Shown here piece by piece: positions 26,869 through 38,317 of a stretch of DNA of 64,000 bases. The stretch is from NCBI RefSeq assembly GCF_014639075.1, contig NZ_BMFS01000003.1:124001-188000 (forward strand). The letters are read 5' to 3'. Below the pieces are notes generated by a model that had not been told where the DNA came from, made no database searches, and saw nothing but the letters and a program-made list of their open reading frames with translations. Numbering within the stretch: the first letter of the stretch is position 1; the number at the start of each line of letters is the position of its first letter. Position numbers and translations under genes: made by a program. Source of the stretch: Glycocaulis albus (GTDB taxonomy: Bacteria; Pseudomonadota; Alphaproteobacteria; Caulobacterales; Maricaulaceae).

Positions 26869-27734
26869 CCGGCACGCCCGCCGTCAAAGCCTTTTTCGAC
26901 GAGCCGACCAATACGGTGAGCTATGTCGTCTCCGATCCGGCCACGAAGAAGGCCGCCATCGTGGACTCTGTGCTCGACTATGACCCGAAATCCGGGCGCA
27001 CCTCGCGCGCAAGCGCCGATGCCATCATCGCCCATGTCGAGGAACAGGGCCTTGAGGTGCAGTGGCTGCTGGAGACCCATGTCCATGCCGACCACCTCTC
27101 GGCGGCGCCGTATCTGAAAGAGAAGGTGGGCGGCACGCTGGCCATCGGATCCTTCATCCGCACCGTGCAGGACGTGTTCGGCAAGGTGTTCAATGCCGGC
27201 ACCGAGTTCCGGCGCGACGGCTCCCAGTTTGACCGGCTGGTGGAGGATGGCGACACGTTCAAGCTGGGCGGCATCGATGTGCGCGCCATTCATACGCCCG
27301 GCCACACGCCGGCCTGCATGACCTATGTCATCGGAGATGCGGCCTTTGTCGGCGACACGCTGTTCATGCCCGACTACGGCACGGCGCGCTGCGACTTTCC
27401 GGGCGGGGATGCAGCGGCGCTCTACCGCTCCATCCAGAAGATTTACGCCCTGCCGGAAGATACGCGCATGTTTCTGTGCCATGACTACAAGGCGCCGGGC
27501 CGTGACACGTTCGAGTGGGAAACCACGGTCGGCGAGCAGAAGCGCGCCAACATCCATGTCCATGAAGGCGTGTCGGAAGACGCCTTCGTCAAAATGCGCA
27601 CTGCGCGCGATGCAACGCTTGCCATGCCGACGCTGATCCTGCCCAGCGTGCAGGTGAACATGCGCGCAGGCCACATGCCGCCAGCCGACGATAACGGCAC
27701 CGTCTATCTGAAAATCCCGGTGGATGCGCTTTAG
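26865..27734 (+). CDS. MBL-fold persulfide dioxygenase-like hydrolase (ETHE1/Blh type)
   Basis: 289 residues. The metal motif is THVHADH with H72, H74, D76 and H77; a later GHTPACMTY and a CHDYKAPGRD segment complete the glyoxalase II-like fold in the style of ETHE1/PDO enzymes, which use a single iron to oxidise glutathione persulfide to sulfite. The family lengths are near 240-300. The start overlaps the arsR stop, and the downstream DUF442 and SulP genes fit a pathway that takes hydrogen sulfide-derived persulfide to sulfite and exports it or a related anion. Confidence 0.9.
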   Translation: MTGTPAVKAFFDEPTNTVSYVVSDPATKKAAIVDSVLDYDPKSGRTSRASADAIIAHVEEQGLEVQWLLETHVHADHLSAAPYLKEKVGGTLAIGSFIRTVQDVFGKVFNAGTEFRRDGSQFDRLVEDGDTFKLGGIDVRAIHTPGHTPACMTYVIGDAAFVGDTLFMPDYGTARCDFPGGDAAALYRSIQKIYALPEDTRMFLCHDYKAPGRDTFEWETTVGEQKRANIHVHEGVSEDAFVKMRTARDATLAMPTLILPSVQVNMRAGHMPPADDNGTVYLKIPVDAL

Positions 27735-27767
27735 GAGTAACCCTGTCATCCTCCGGCCACTTCCCTT

Positions 27768-27862
27768 GTCATCCCGCGCTTTATGCGGGGGACCCATGCC
27801 TGAGAGTTGCGGTCTCGCGGAATCTTTCAGGCATGGGTGGCCCGGACAAGCCGGGCCATGAC
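27768..27862. repeat. palindromic intergenic repeat element (GTCAT...ATGAC type)
   Basis: A 95-base element with GTCAT at the left end and ATGAC at the right end. Inside are three nested hairpins: CCCGC...GCGGG, an 11-base perfect pair CCCATGCCTGA (27793-27803) and TCAGGCATGGG (27827-27837), and CCCGG-ACAAG-CCGGG. This format is that of the short dispersed palindromic elements common in Alphaproteobacteria. It sits inside the sulfur operon, between the hydrolase and DUF442 genes, where a hairpin could alter mRNA processing. Confidence 0.75.
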
Positions 27863-27885
27863 ACTGAAACATCAAGGACCCTGCC

Positions 27886-28317
27886 ATGCCCCGTAAAACC
27901 CTCACGCCCACGATTTCGGTTGCCGCCCAGCTGAGCGCGGACGAGATCCGCGCGCTGGCCGCTGAAGGCTACACGACCGTGATCTGCAACCGGCCTGATG
28001 GTGAGGAGCCAGGCCAGCCGCCTCTGAGCGAGCTGCAGGCCGCGGCGCACGAATCCGGCCTTGCCTTTCACCACATTCCGGTCTCGGGCGGGCAGTTTCC
28101 TGAAAGTGCGATTGCCGCCTTTGGCGAGGCCGTCAACACGGCGAACGGCAAGGTGATGGCCTATTGCCGCTCCGGCACACGCTCTACCTGCCTGTGGGCG
28201 CTGTCCCAGGCCAGAAAGGCCGAGCCTGCCGCGCTCATCGAGGCGGGAGCCCGCGCCGGCTATGACCTTTCTCCGCTGGCCCCCGCGCTCGCCGCGCGCC
28301 ATGGCGACAACGCGTAA
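27886..28317 (+). CDS. TIGR01244/DUF442 family sulfurtransferase
   Basis: 143 residues, a cysteine-phosphatase/rhodanese-like fold. The active loop is CRSGTRS with C94. The entry VICNRPDGEEPGQP and HHIPVSGG are family features. In Blh proteins this domain is fused to the persulfide dioxygenase; here it is a separate gene. It probably transfers sulfane sulfur between a persulfide and thiols. It follows the hydrolase after a 150-base gap holding a repeat, and the sulP start is 12 bases downstream. Confidence 0.87.
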   Translation: MPRKTLTPTISVAAQLSADEIRALAAEGYTTVICNRPDGEEPGQPPLSELQAAAHESGLAFHHIPVSGGQFPESAIAAFGEAVNTANGKVMAYCRSGTRSTCLWALSQARKAEPAALIEAGARAGYDLSPLAPALAARHGDNA

Positions 28318-28329
28318 GGACAGGCGGAA

Positions 28330-30036
28330 GTGAAGCTCTCCCGCTACCTGCCCATCCTGGAATGGGGCCGGGAATACCGGCGCGAAACGCTGGTCAGCGA
28401 CCTGATGGCGGCGGTGATCGTCACCATCATGCTGATCCCTCAATCTCTCGCCTATGCCATGCTGGCGGGACTGCCGCCCGAGACCGGGCTTTACGCCTCG
28501 ATGGCGCCGCTGGTGCTCTATGCCATTTTCGGCACCGGGCGGACGCTGGCCGTCGGGCCGGTGGCCGTCATTTCGCTGATGACGGCGGTCGCCGCGGGCC
28601 GCGTCGCAGATGAGGGCTCCATGGGTTATGCCACTGCCGCGCTGACGCTTGCGGCATTATCCGGCGTGATCCTGATGGCGATGGGCGTGTTTCGCATGGG
28701 GTTTGTCGCCAATTTCCTCTCCCACCCCGTCATTTCCGGCTTCATCACAGCGGCGGGCCTGCTGATCGCGGCCGGGCAGATGCGCCATGTTCTCGGCACG
28801 CAGGCCGGGGGGCATACGGGCGTCGAGATCGCGGCCAGCCTTGTGACCACGATCGGCGAGGCCAATCTGTGGACCCTCGCTGTTGCCATACCCGCCCTTG
28901 TCTTCCTGGCGTGGGCGAGAAAGGGCGCAGCGGATCTGCTCTGGCGGCTGGGCCTGCCCCGGTTTTACGCCAGCCTGATCGGGCGCGCCGCGCCCCTGCT
29001 GGCGGTCGCGGCCTCCATTGCAGCGGTGAAGCTGTTTGATCTATCCGCGCGCGGCGTGGCGACGGTCGGCGATATTCCGGCCGGTCTGCCGCCCTTCACC
29101 ATCCCGGCATTTGACCCCGCGCTGATCTCGGCCCTGATAGGTCCGGCGCTGCTCTTGTCGGCGGTGGGCTTTGTGGAATCGGTCTCGGTGGCGCAGACGC
29201 TGGCCGCCAAGCGCCGCCAGCGCATCGATCCCGATCAGGAGCTGATCGGGCTGGGGGCGGCGAATATCGGCGCGAGCGTCTCCGGCGGATTTCCGGTAAC
29301 CGGCGGATTTGCCCGCTCGGTGGTCAATTTCGACGCGGGAGCCGCTACGCCTGCCGCTGGCGCCTTCACCGCCATTGGCATCGGGCTGGCAAGCCTGTTC
29401 CTGACGCCCTGGCTCTCTGATCTGCCCGTGGCCGTGCTCGCCGCCACGATAATCGTGGCGGTACTCTCGCTGGCGGATTTCCCGATCATAAAACGCACAT
29501 GGGCCTATTCGAAAAGCGATGGCGCGGCGATGACCGGCACCATACTCGCCACGCTTCTGGTGGGCGTGGAGGCGGGCATACTCACCGGCGTCGCGCTCTC
29601 CATCGGCCTGCATCTCTACAAGACCAGCCGCCCGCATACCGCTGTGGTTGGCCTTGTTCCGGGAACGGAGCATTTCCGCAATGTGGACCGTCACGCCGTC
29701 ACGCTGGCGCCAAAGCTGATTACGCTGCGCGTGGATGAAAGCCTCTATTTTCCCAATGCCCGCTATCTGGAAGACCGGGTGCTGGAGCTCGCCGCCACGC
29801 AGCCCGAAGCCAGGCATTTCGTGCTGATGTGCCCGGCGGTGAACGCGATTGATGCCAGCGCGCTGGAGAGCCTGGAGGTGATCAATCAGCGCCTGAAGGA
29901 GGCCGGGCTCTCTTTCCACCTGTCGGAAGTGAAAGGCCCGGTTATGGACCGGCTCAAACGCTCCGGCTTCCTCAACCACCTCACCGGCAAGGTTTTCCTT
30001 AGCCAGTACGAGGCGTTCATGGAGCTGGGGGGATAG
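28330..30036 (+). CDS. SulP family inorganic anion transporter
   Basis: 568 residues starting with a GTG twelve bases after the DUF442 stop. The membrane domain has 10-14 helices and the sulfate transporter signature PQSLAYAMLAGLPPETGLYAS near the N-terminus, with SGGFPVTGGFARSVVNF in the middle. A C-terminal STAS domain (about residues 440-555) carries the NAIDASALESLE core. SulP proteins carry sulfate, bicarbonate or other anions. Its place at the end of the sulfide-responsive operon suggests movement of sulfite or sulfate, an inference from context. Confidence 0.92.
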   Translation: MKLSRYLPILEWGREYRRETLVSDLMAAVIVTIMLIPQSLAYAMLAGLPPETGLYASMAPLVLYAIFGTGRTLAVGPVAVISLMTAVAAGRVADEGSMGYATAALTLAALSGVILMAMGVFRMGFVANFLSHPVISGFITAAGLLIAAGQMRHVLGTQAGGHTGVEIAASLVTTIGEANLWTLAVAIPALVFLAWARKGAADLLWRLGLPRFYASLIGRAAPLLAVAASIAAVKLFDLSARGVATVGDIPAGLPPFTIPAFDPALISALIGPALLLSAVGFVESVSVAQTLAAKRRQRIDPDQELIGLGAANIGASVSGGFPVTGGFARSVVNFDAGAATPAAGAFTAIGIGLASLFLTPWLSDLPVAVLAATIIVAVLSLADFPIIKRTWAYSKSDGAAMTGTILATLLVGVEAGILTGVALSIGLHLYKTSRPHTAVVGLVPGTEHFRNVDRHAVTLAPKLITLRVDESLYFPNARYLEDRVLELAATQPEARHFVLMCPAVNAIDASALESLEVINQRLKEAGLSFHLSEVKGPVMDRLKRSGFLNHLTGKVFLSQYEAFMELGG

Positions 30037-30046
30037 GTTTTACCAC

Positions 30047-30138
30047 CTCGTCATCCCCGCGCAGACGGGAACCCAGAGCCACTGGCAACTGCCTGAGCCT
30101 TATGATCTCTGGACCCCCGCCTGCGCGGGGGTGACGAG
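30047..30138. repeat. palindromic intergenic repeat between convergent genes, likely bidirectional terminator
   Basis: The ends CTCGTCATCCCCGCGCAG (30047-30064) and CTGCGCGGGGGTGACGAG (30121-30138) are inverted copies with 17 of 18 matches, and a further CCACC/GGTGG pair flanks them. The element fills the whole gap between the convergent sulP and gyrB stops, so it can form a long hairpin that stops transcription from both sides. It is a different repeat family from that at 27.8 kb. Confidence 0.7.
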
Positions 30139-30148
30139 AAAAGGTGGC

Positions 30149-32578
<2,430 letters not shown>

Positions 32579-32632
32579 CTAGCCCATAGGCGGCCCCTCC
32601 GCCATGTTTCACATGACAAAAGAGAGGGGTGT

Positions 32633-34492
32633 TTATCCGATCTGAAACCGGCGGCGCAAAGCGAGCGCAGAAAGGAATAGCAGCGCAAGCGAACCGATCT
32701 GCTGGAGAATGGACAGAAAGCCCAACCCGAACCGGACCAGGAAGGGAACTTCCACCGCATCCAAGCCGGGTGGGCCGTCATTGCCGATGAGGTACTTGAT
32801 AGGCCCCAGCGCGTTGCTCATGGACAGTTCGATACCCGCCGCAATCGCAGAATGCACGGGCAGGCCGAAGCCGACCGTTACGGGGCCAAACTGGCTACCC
32901 AGAGCAAGCAGAATTAGCCAATTGTAGATACCTGCGAAGAGAATTGCTCCGGCACCGAGCCACCAAAGCGAGCGATGCCATGACAGGCCCCAGTCGCTGA
33001 AGAAGCCATAAGCCCTTCCAGCGAGCCTCTCACCGAATGGCGTCCCAGCGCTAAGCGCCTTCGCCTGCAATTCAAGCTTATGATAAAGCTGTGCACGCAG
33101 GAAATCGCCACGGGGCAGAAGCGCTTGCTTGAGAGTTTGGGCGCCTTGTATGACAGCTTGGATGGCCGCCTCGCCGTTGTCTTTTGCTTCAGCCAACGTT
33201 CGTTGCTTCAAGAGCTTCCGCTCACCCAGTTCATCTAGCCAAGGAAGACTGAGCGCTCCTTCAACTCTGGCTCCAGCCCAGATAGAAACAGCATGAAGCC
33301 CCTCTTTGGACCACGAGACGCTAGACAAGAACTGCGCGCGCTCAAATCCATTTCGATACTCGGCTTCTTCCGGCAATATCGCGTCGTCAAAACTCACTCG
33401 TGACTTAAATACCGCATCACAAAAATCCATTTTGTCAAAAAAACGGGTTGGTATACTGTCTCCGCGCAGCTGGTGGGAAAGACCCGCAATAAATTCCCCT
33501 TCAAACTCCGCTCCCTTTGCGACCATCGGCCCGCTTATTTGAGACCCTTCAACATAAATCGACGCAGCAAATTTGGAGAGGGACAAGTTCAACTCACCGC
33601 TGACATTTAGCTCCTCCAAATTGACCTCATCATGGAAATGACACTTGATTAAATGACAGTTATTTACAACTTTTGCACGCAAGAGCCAAAATAAATCGAA
33701 GAAATCCGATCTATTTATATCGATATTATAAAAATTTCCGTTCTGAGACTCAAATCGGCCAAATATTTTGGATCCACTAATTCTCAAATTAGTCTCATCC
33801 CCATGGGATGATATCCACAGAATTTCTGTTAAAAATGAATTAGTCAAACTTATTTTGGCAGAATACTCTGTAGAAAAATGCCACCTGCCAATTAAGCACT
33901 CTCGGAATTCAAGATCACCAATAATACATTCTTTTTCGGAATTGTTTAGCAATTTGAAATGGCTGTAGCTCGAATTTAAGAATAAAGCCTCCTTGAACAG
34001 CGCGCTGAAATCAGAAACAACCCCAACAAGCTGGACCCGACCATCAAACCCAACAACTCTATCATTCTCTACCCTTATCGAATTTGCAGATGAGGCAGCT
34101 ATACGCTTTAAAATTTCATTCTTGTGTGTGGCATATTGTTCTGATGATTTACGGTATGGTATTTTTTCCAAATTCAGAAAATGAACAATTTTTCCCTTTG
34201 TGTTTTTAATTATTATTTTAGATTTCAATAAATCTTGATCACTTCTAACTTTCATTAAGTTGAAATCTGTTGCCCAGTAATCTTTTACAGTCGCCGGGCG
34301 CGAAGCAGACGTTTGATCTCCTTCATAAACGACACTTCCGTCTTTCTCCACATAAACACCCGCCCATGGCCACTTGGGCTGGCCGTTGATCGCCTTCCCC
34401 AGTCCCGCCCAGCTAAAGTCCTCCGCTTCCCACGACCTTTGCCAAGCCTCCCGCGCCGAGTCCTTTAGTCTCTGCAGCTCAAAGTCGTCCAT
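32633..34492 (-). CDS. pentapeptide-repeat-like protein with C-terminal membrane domain
   Basis: 619 residues, unknown function. The N-terminal 60 residues are soluble (WPWAGVYVEKDGSVVYEGD). Residues about 130-390 alternate hydrophobic and polar residues at five-residue spacing (LEFRECLIGRWHF, FNI-DINRSDF, VNNCHLIKCHF), suggesting an irregular right-handed beta-helix like pentapeptide-repeat proteins. A helical region (about 440-490) and three hydrophobic segments (about 505-615) follow. The central 33.5-34.3 kb is strikingly AT-rich, whereas both ends have the GC content of the neighbours, so the gene is a composition mosaic and probably acquired. It lies directly upstream of gyrB on the same strand. 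Pentapeptide proteins such as Qnr bind gyrase, but a membrane-anchored form could act otherwise. Confidence 0.7.
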   Translation of the reverse strand: MDDFELQRLKDSAREAWQRSWEAEDFSWAGLGKAINGQPKWPWAGVYVEKDGSVVYEGDQTSASRPATVKDYWATDFNLMKVRSDQDLLKSKIIIKNTKGKIVHFLNLEKIPYRKSSEQYATHKNEILKRIAASSANSIRVENDRVVGFDGRVQLVGVVSDFSALFKEALFLNSSYSHFKLLNNSEKECIIGDLEFRECLIGRWHFSTEYSAKISLTNSFLTEILWISSHGDETNLRISGSKIFGRFESQNGNFYNIDINRSDFFDLFWLLRAKVVNNCHLIKCHFHDEVNLEELNVSGELNLSLSKFAASIYVEGSQISGPMVAKGAEFEGEFIAGLSHQLRGDSIPTRFFDKMDFCDAVFKSRVSFDDAILPEEAEYRNGFERAQFLSSVSWSKEGLHAVSIWAGARVEGALSLPWLDELGERKLLKQRTLAEAKDNGEAAIQAVIQGAQTLKQALLPRGDFLRAQLYHKLELQAKALSAGTPFGERLAGRAYGFFSDWGLSWHRSLWWLGAGAILFAGIYNWLILLALGSQFGPVTVGFGLPVHSAIAAGIELSMSNALGPIKYLIGNDGPPGLDAVEVPFLVRFGLGFLSILQQIGSLALLFLSALALRRRFQIG

Positions 34493-34639
34493 TCTTCATC
34501 TCTCGCTCCATTCCACATGAAGCTGACACGATTCTCTCAATGGTGGATCGCTCGCACCCCGCCTGATTGCCCCGAAACCTAACCGCGCCTAGTTTGCGGC
34601 ACGATACTCCCTCGCCCGCTTCCCAAGGACGCAACACCG

Positions 34640-37414
34640 ATGGCCACGAAACGCCCCGTTACCAAGGATTCCCATGTCTATCTGGTGGACGGGTCGGGCT
34701 ATATCTTCCGCGCCTATCATGCGCTGCCGCCCCTGACGCGCTCTGACGGCACGCCAGTCGGCGCGGTGCAGGGCTTTTGCAACATGCTGTGGAAGCTGCT
34801 TGAGGACCTCAAGGGCGAGGACCAGCCGACGCATCTGGCCGTGATTTTCGACCATTCGGCCAAGACCTTCCGCAACGATCTCTATCCGCTCTACAAGGCC
34901 CACCGGCCCGAACCGCCTGAGGACCTCCGGCCCCAGTTCGCCATTATCCGCGATGCCACCAAGGCGTTTGACCTGCCCTCAATCGAGATGGACGGGTTTG
35001 AGGCCGATGATCTGATCGCCACCTATGCCCGCCAGGCGGCGCAAAAGGGTGCGCGCGTCACCATCGCCTCATCCGACAAGGACCTGATGCAACTGGTCAA
35101 TGACCAGGTGACGCTCTTGGACCCGATGAAGGTGCGCCGGATTGGCGATGCGGAAGTGCGCGAGAAGTTCGGCGTCGGCCCGGACCGGGTGATCGACGTG
35201 CAGGCGCTCGCCGGGGATAGCGTGGACAATGTGCCGGGCGTGCCGGGCATCGGCATCAAGACGGCAGCTGAACTCATCAACACCTATGGCGATCTTGAAA
35301 CCCTTCTCGCAAGGGCAGAAGAGATCAAGCAGCCCGCACGGCGCACCAAGCTGATCGAGAATGCGGAAAATGCCCGCATCTCCAAGCTGCTCGTCACCTT
35401 GAAGGATGACATAGAAACCCCTGATCCATTGGAAGATTTCGGCGCAGCGGACCCGGATGGCGAGAAACTGATCGCCTTTTTGCGCTCCATGGAGTTCCGC
35501 ACCATCACAAGGCGGGTGGAGGAGGCGCTGGGGGCGGGCCCGGCCGACGAGACCGGCGATGCGACCGCGCCGATTGACCGTTCGGGTTATGCCTGCGTGC
35601 AGACGGTGGACGCCCTGAAAGACTGGATCGCACGGGCCAAAGCGGCGCGCGTGATCGCGATTGATACGGAGACCGATGCCCTGTCCGCGACCGCAGCGGG
35701 GCTGGTGGGTATCTCCATCGCGGTGAAGCCCGGCGAAGCCTGCTACATACCGCTTGCGCATCTGGGCGGTGACCTTGCCGATGGCGGGGGGAGACCTGAG
35801 CAGATCGAGATGGCCGAGGCCATCGGGCTTCTAAAGCCGCTGCTGGAGGACAGGGCGATCCTGAAAGTCGGCCAGAACATCAAGTATGACCTCGCCGTGC
35901 TGGCCCGTCAGGGCATCAATATGGCGCCGGTCGATGACACCATGCTGATCTCCTATGTGCAGGAGGCGGGCCTGCACGGGCATGGAATGGACGAGCTCTC
36001 CGAGCTGCATCTCGGCCACAAGCCGGTCGCCTTCAAGGAGGTGGCAGGCACGGGCAAGAACCAGAAGCATTTTGGCGAGATCGATCTCAAACGCGCGACG
36101 GAATACGCCGCCGAGGATGCCGACATCACGCTTCGCCTCTACGAGCTCTTAAAGCCGGGTCTTGCTGGCAAGGGACTGGCGACCGTCTACGAGACGCTGG
36201 AACGGCCCATGCCTGCCGTGCTGGCGAAGATGGAACTGAACGGTATCAAGGTCGATGTCGCGCAGCTTTCCCGCCTGTCTTCTGAATTTGCCCAGCGCAT
36301 GGCGCAGGCGGAGGAAGAGGCGTTTGAAGCAGCCGGCACGCGCTTCAATCTCGGCAGCCCGAAACAGATCGGCGATATCATATTTGGCGAGATGGGTCTG
36401 CCCGGCGGCAAGAAGACCAAGACGGGCGCATGGTCCACCGATGCGAGCGTACTGGAAGAACTGGCCAATGAAGGCCATGCCCTGCCGCGCGCGCTGCTCA
36501 CCTGGCGGCAATTTGCCAAGCTGAAATCAACCTATTCCGATGCCCTGAAAGAGGCGATCAACCCGCATACGGGCCGGGTACATACCTCGTTTTCGCTCGC
36601 CGCAACGACGACCGGGCGGCTCTCCAGCTCCGAGCCCAATCTGCAGAACATCCCGATCCGCACCGAAGAGGGCCGCCTGATCCGCGAGGCGTTCGTGGCC
36701 GAAAAAGGCCATGTGCTCGTCGCGGCGGACTATTCCCAGATCGAATTGAGGCTGCTGGCGCATATTGCCGGAGTGGATGCCCTCAAAGATGCGTTCAGGG
36801 CGGGGCAAGACATCCACGCCATGACCGCGTCGGAAATGTTCGGCGTACCGCTGGACCAGATGGACGGGGCGACCCGGCGCAAGGCGAAGGCCATCAATTT
36901 CGGCATTATCTACGGCATTTCCGCGTTCGGTCTTGCCAATAATCTCGGCATCAAGCGCGACGAGGCAAAGGCCTATATCGAAAGCTATTTCGAGAAATTC
37001 CCCGGCATTGCCAGCTATATGGACGCGATGAAGGAAACAGCGCGCGGGCAGGGCTATATCGAGACCGTGTTCGGGCGGCGCTGCCACTTCCCCGGTATCA
37101 AGGACAAGAACCCGGCCATGCGCCAGTTCGCCGAACGTCAGGCCATCAACGCGCCCATTCAGGGCTCGGCGGCTGACATTATCCGCCGGGCGATGGCGCG
37201 CATGGACGCAGCGATTGAAGACGCCGGGCTGAAAGCACGCATGCTCTTACAGGTGCATGACGAGCTGGTGTTCGAATGCCCAGAAGACGAAGCGGAAAAG
37301 CTTATCCCGCTGGTGCAGTCGGTGATGGGAGAGGCGGCGCTGCCTGCGGTCGACCTGTCGGTCCCGCTGGTGGTGGAGGCCAAGGCGGCGCTGACCTGGG
37401 GGCAGGCGCACTAG
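34640..37414 (+). CDS. polA: DNA polymerase I
   Basis: 924 residues with three domains in order: 5'-3' FEN-like nuclease (about 1-300, with DGFEADDLIAT and ASSDKDLMQL), 3'-5' proofreading exonuclease (about 325-515) and family A polymerase (about 540-924). The exonuclease keeps its acidic residues (AIDTETDAL, GQNIKYDLAVL, YAAEDADIT), so proofreading appears intact. The polymerase motifs are DYSQIELRLLAHIA, RRKAKAINFGIIYG and LLQVHDELVFE. It fills gaps in replication and repair. It ends overlapping the convergent dapB gene by four bases. Confidence 0.98.
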   Translation: MATKRPVTKDSHVYLVDGSGYIFRAYHALPPLTRSDGTPVGAVQGFCNMLWKLLEDLKGEDQPTHLAVIFDHSAKTFRNDLYPLYKAHRPEPPEDLRPQFAIIRDATKAFDLPSIEMDGFEADDLIATYARQAAQKGARVTIASSDKDLMQLVNDQVTLLDPMKVRRIGDAEVREKFGVGPDRVIDVQALAGDSVDNVPGVPGIGIKTAAELINTYGDLETLLARAEEIKQPARRTKLIENAENARISKLLVTLKDDIETPDPLEDFGAADPDGEKLIAFLRSMEFRTITRRVEEALGAGPADETGDATAPIDRSGYACVQTVDALKDWIARAKAARVIAIDTETDALSATAAGLVGISIAVKPGEACYIPLAHLGGDLADGGGRPEQIEMAEAIGLLKPLLEDRAILKVGQNIKYDLAVLARQGINMAPVDDTMLISYVQEAGLHGHGMDELSELHLGHKPVAFKEVAGTGKNQKHFGEIDLKRATEYAAEDADITLRLYELLKPGLAGKGLATVYETLERPMPAVLAKMELNGIKVDVAQLSRLSSEFAQRMAQAEEEAFEAAGTRFNLGSPKQIGDIIFGEMGLPGGKKTKTGAWSTDASVLEELANEGHALPRALLTWRQFAKLKSTYSDALKEAINPHTGRVHTSFSLAATTTGRLSSSEPNLQNIPIRTEEGRLIREAFVAEKGHVLVAADYSQIELRLLAHIAGVDALKDAFRAGQDIHAMTASEMFGVPLDQMDGATRRKAKAINFGIIYGISAFGLANNLGIKRDEAKAYIESYFEKFPGIASYMDAMKETARGQGYIETVFGRRCHFPGIKDKNPAMRQFAERQAINAPIQGSAADIIRRAMARMDAAIEDAGLKARMLLQVHDELVFECPEDEAEKLIPLVQSVMGEAALPAVDLSVPLVVEAKAALTWGQAH

Positions 37415-38244
37415 CTCGTCAGCCCCAGCACATCCTCGATGCCGTAAAGGCCCGGCGCCTGCGCGGTCAGCCATTTGCCGGCCTCCAGCGCGCCGCGCGC
37501 GAAGATAAAGCGGTCATTGGCCCGGTGGCGGATTTCCAGCTCTTCAAACGCGCCCAGAAACAAGGCCGAATGCTCGCCAATCGCCCCGCCGCCACGAACG
37601 GCTGAAAACCCGATCGCGCCCACAGGGCGGGCACTGCCCTGGCGCGGGCGCTCGAAAATCGCCTGAGATGACAGATCCAGCCCGCGCGCCTCGGCTGCCG
37701 CCTCGCCAATGGCGAGCGCCGTGCCCGAGGGTGCATCGGCCTTGCGCCGGTGGTGGGTTTCAACGATCTCCAGATCAAACTGTTCAGCGGGCAGAAGCCG
37801 GGCGGCTTCACCTGCCAGCCAGCGCGTAACCGCCGCCCCAAGCGAAAAATTGCGGGCATAAAGGACAGGTACGGACGCGGCAGCTTCTTTGAGTGCCGCG
37901 ACATCGTCCTCACCCAGCCCGGTAACACCGCACACGAAGGGCGGACCGCCGCGCTCGGTAATCTGGCGGGCGAAGGCAGCCGAGGCCTGCGGCGCCGACA
38001 CATCGATCACCAGATCGGCCGCATCGGCCGCATCGCGCATCGAGACGCTGGTTTCGATGCCTGTCAGGGAGGTGCCCGCAAGCTCGCCCAGATCCGCGCC
38101 GAGCATAACCGAATCGTGGCGGACCACGCCGGCAACCAGCTCCATATCGGGCCTGCGCACGATTTCGGCCATGATCAGGCGGCCAAGCCGTCCTGATGCA
38201 CCCAGAACCGCAATCTTGAGAACCCTGACCTGTGCCGCGCTCAA
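37411..38244 (-). CDS. dapB: 4-hydroxy-tetrahydrodipicolinate reductase
   Basis: 277 residues. The nucleotide-binding start is VLGASGRLGRLI and the active-site region ETHHRRKADAPSGTAL carries the catalytic histidine pair and lysine. The FSLGAAV segment is also typical. The enzyme reduces the cyclic product of DapA on the way to lysine and meso-diaminopimelate for peptidoglycan. It follows dnaJ by 73 bases on the same strand; the dnaK-dnaJ-dapB order places it under heat-shock read-through. Confidence 0.95.
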   Translation of the reverse strand: MSAAQVRVLKIAVLGASGRLGRLIMAEIVRRPDMELVAGVVRHDSVMLGADLGELAGTSLTGIETSVSMRDAADAADLVIDVSAPQASAAFARQITERGGPPFVCGVTGLGEDDVAALKEAAASVPVLYARNFSLGAAVTRWLAGEAARLLPAEQFDLEIVETHHRRKADAPSGTALAIGEAAAEARGLDLSSQAIFERPRQGSARPVGAIGFSAVRGGGAIGEHSALFLGAFEELEIRHRANDRFIFARGALEAGKWLTAQAPGLYGIEDVLGLTS

Positions 38245-38317
38245 TGCCTGACCTCCCGCCTCATCATCCGACGTGCCATTGCAGGCCTATTCGGTTAGCA
38301 GGGGGTGAACGGCGATG

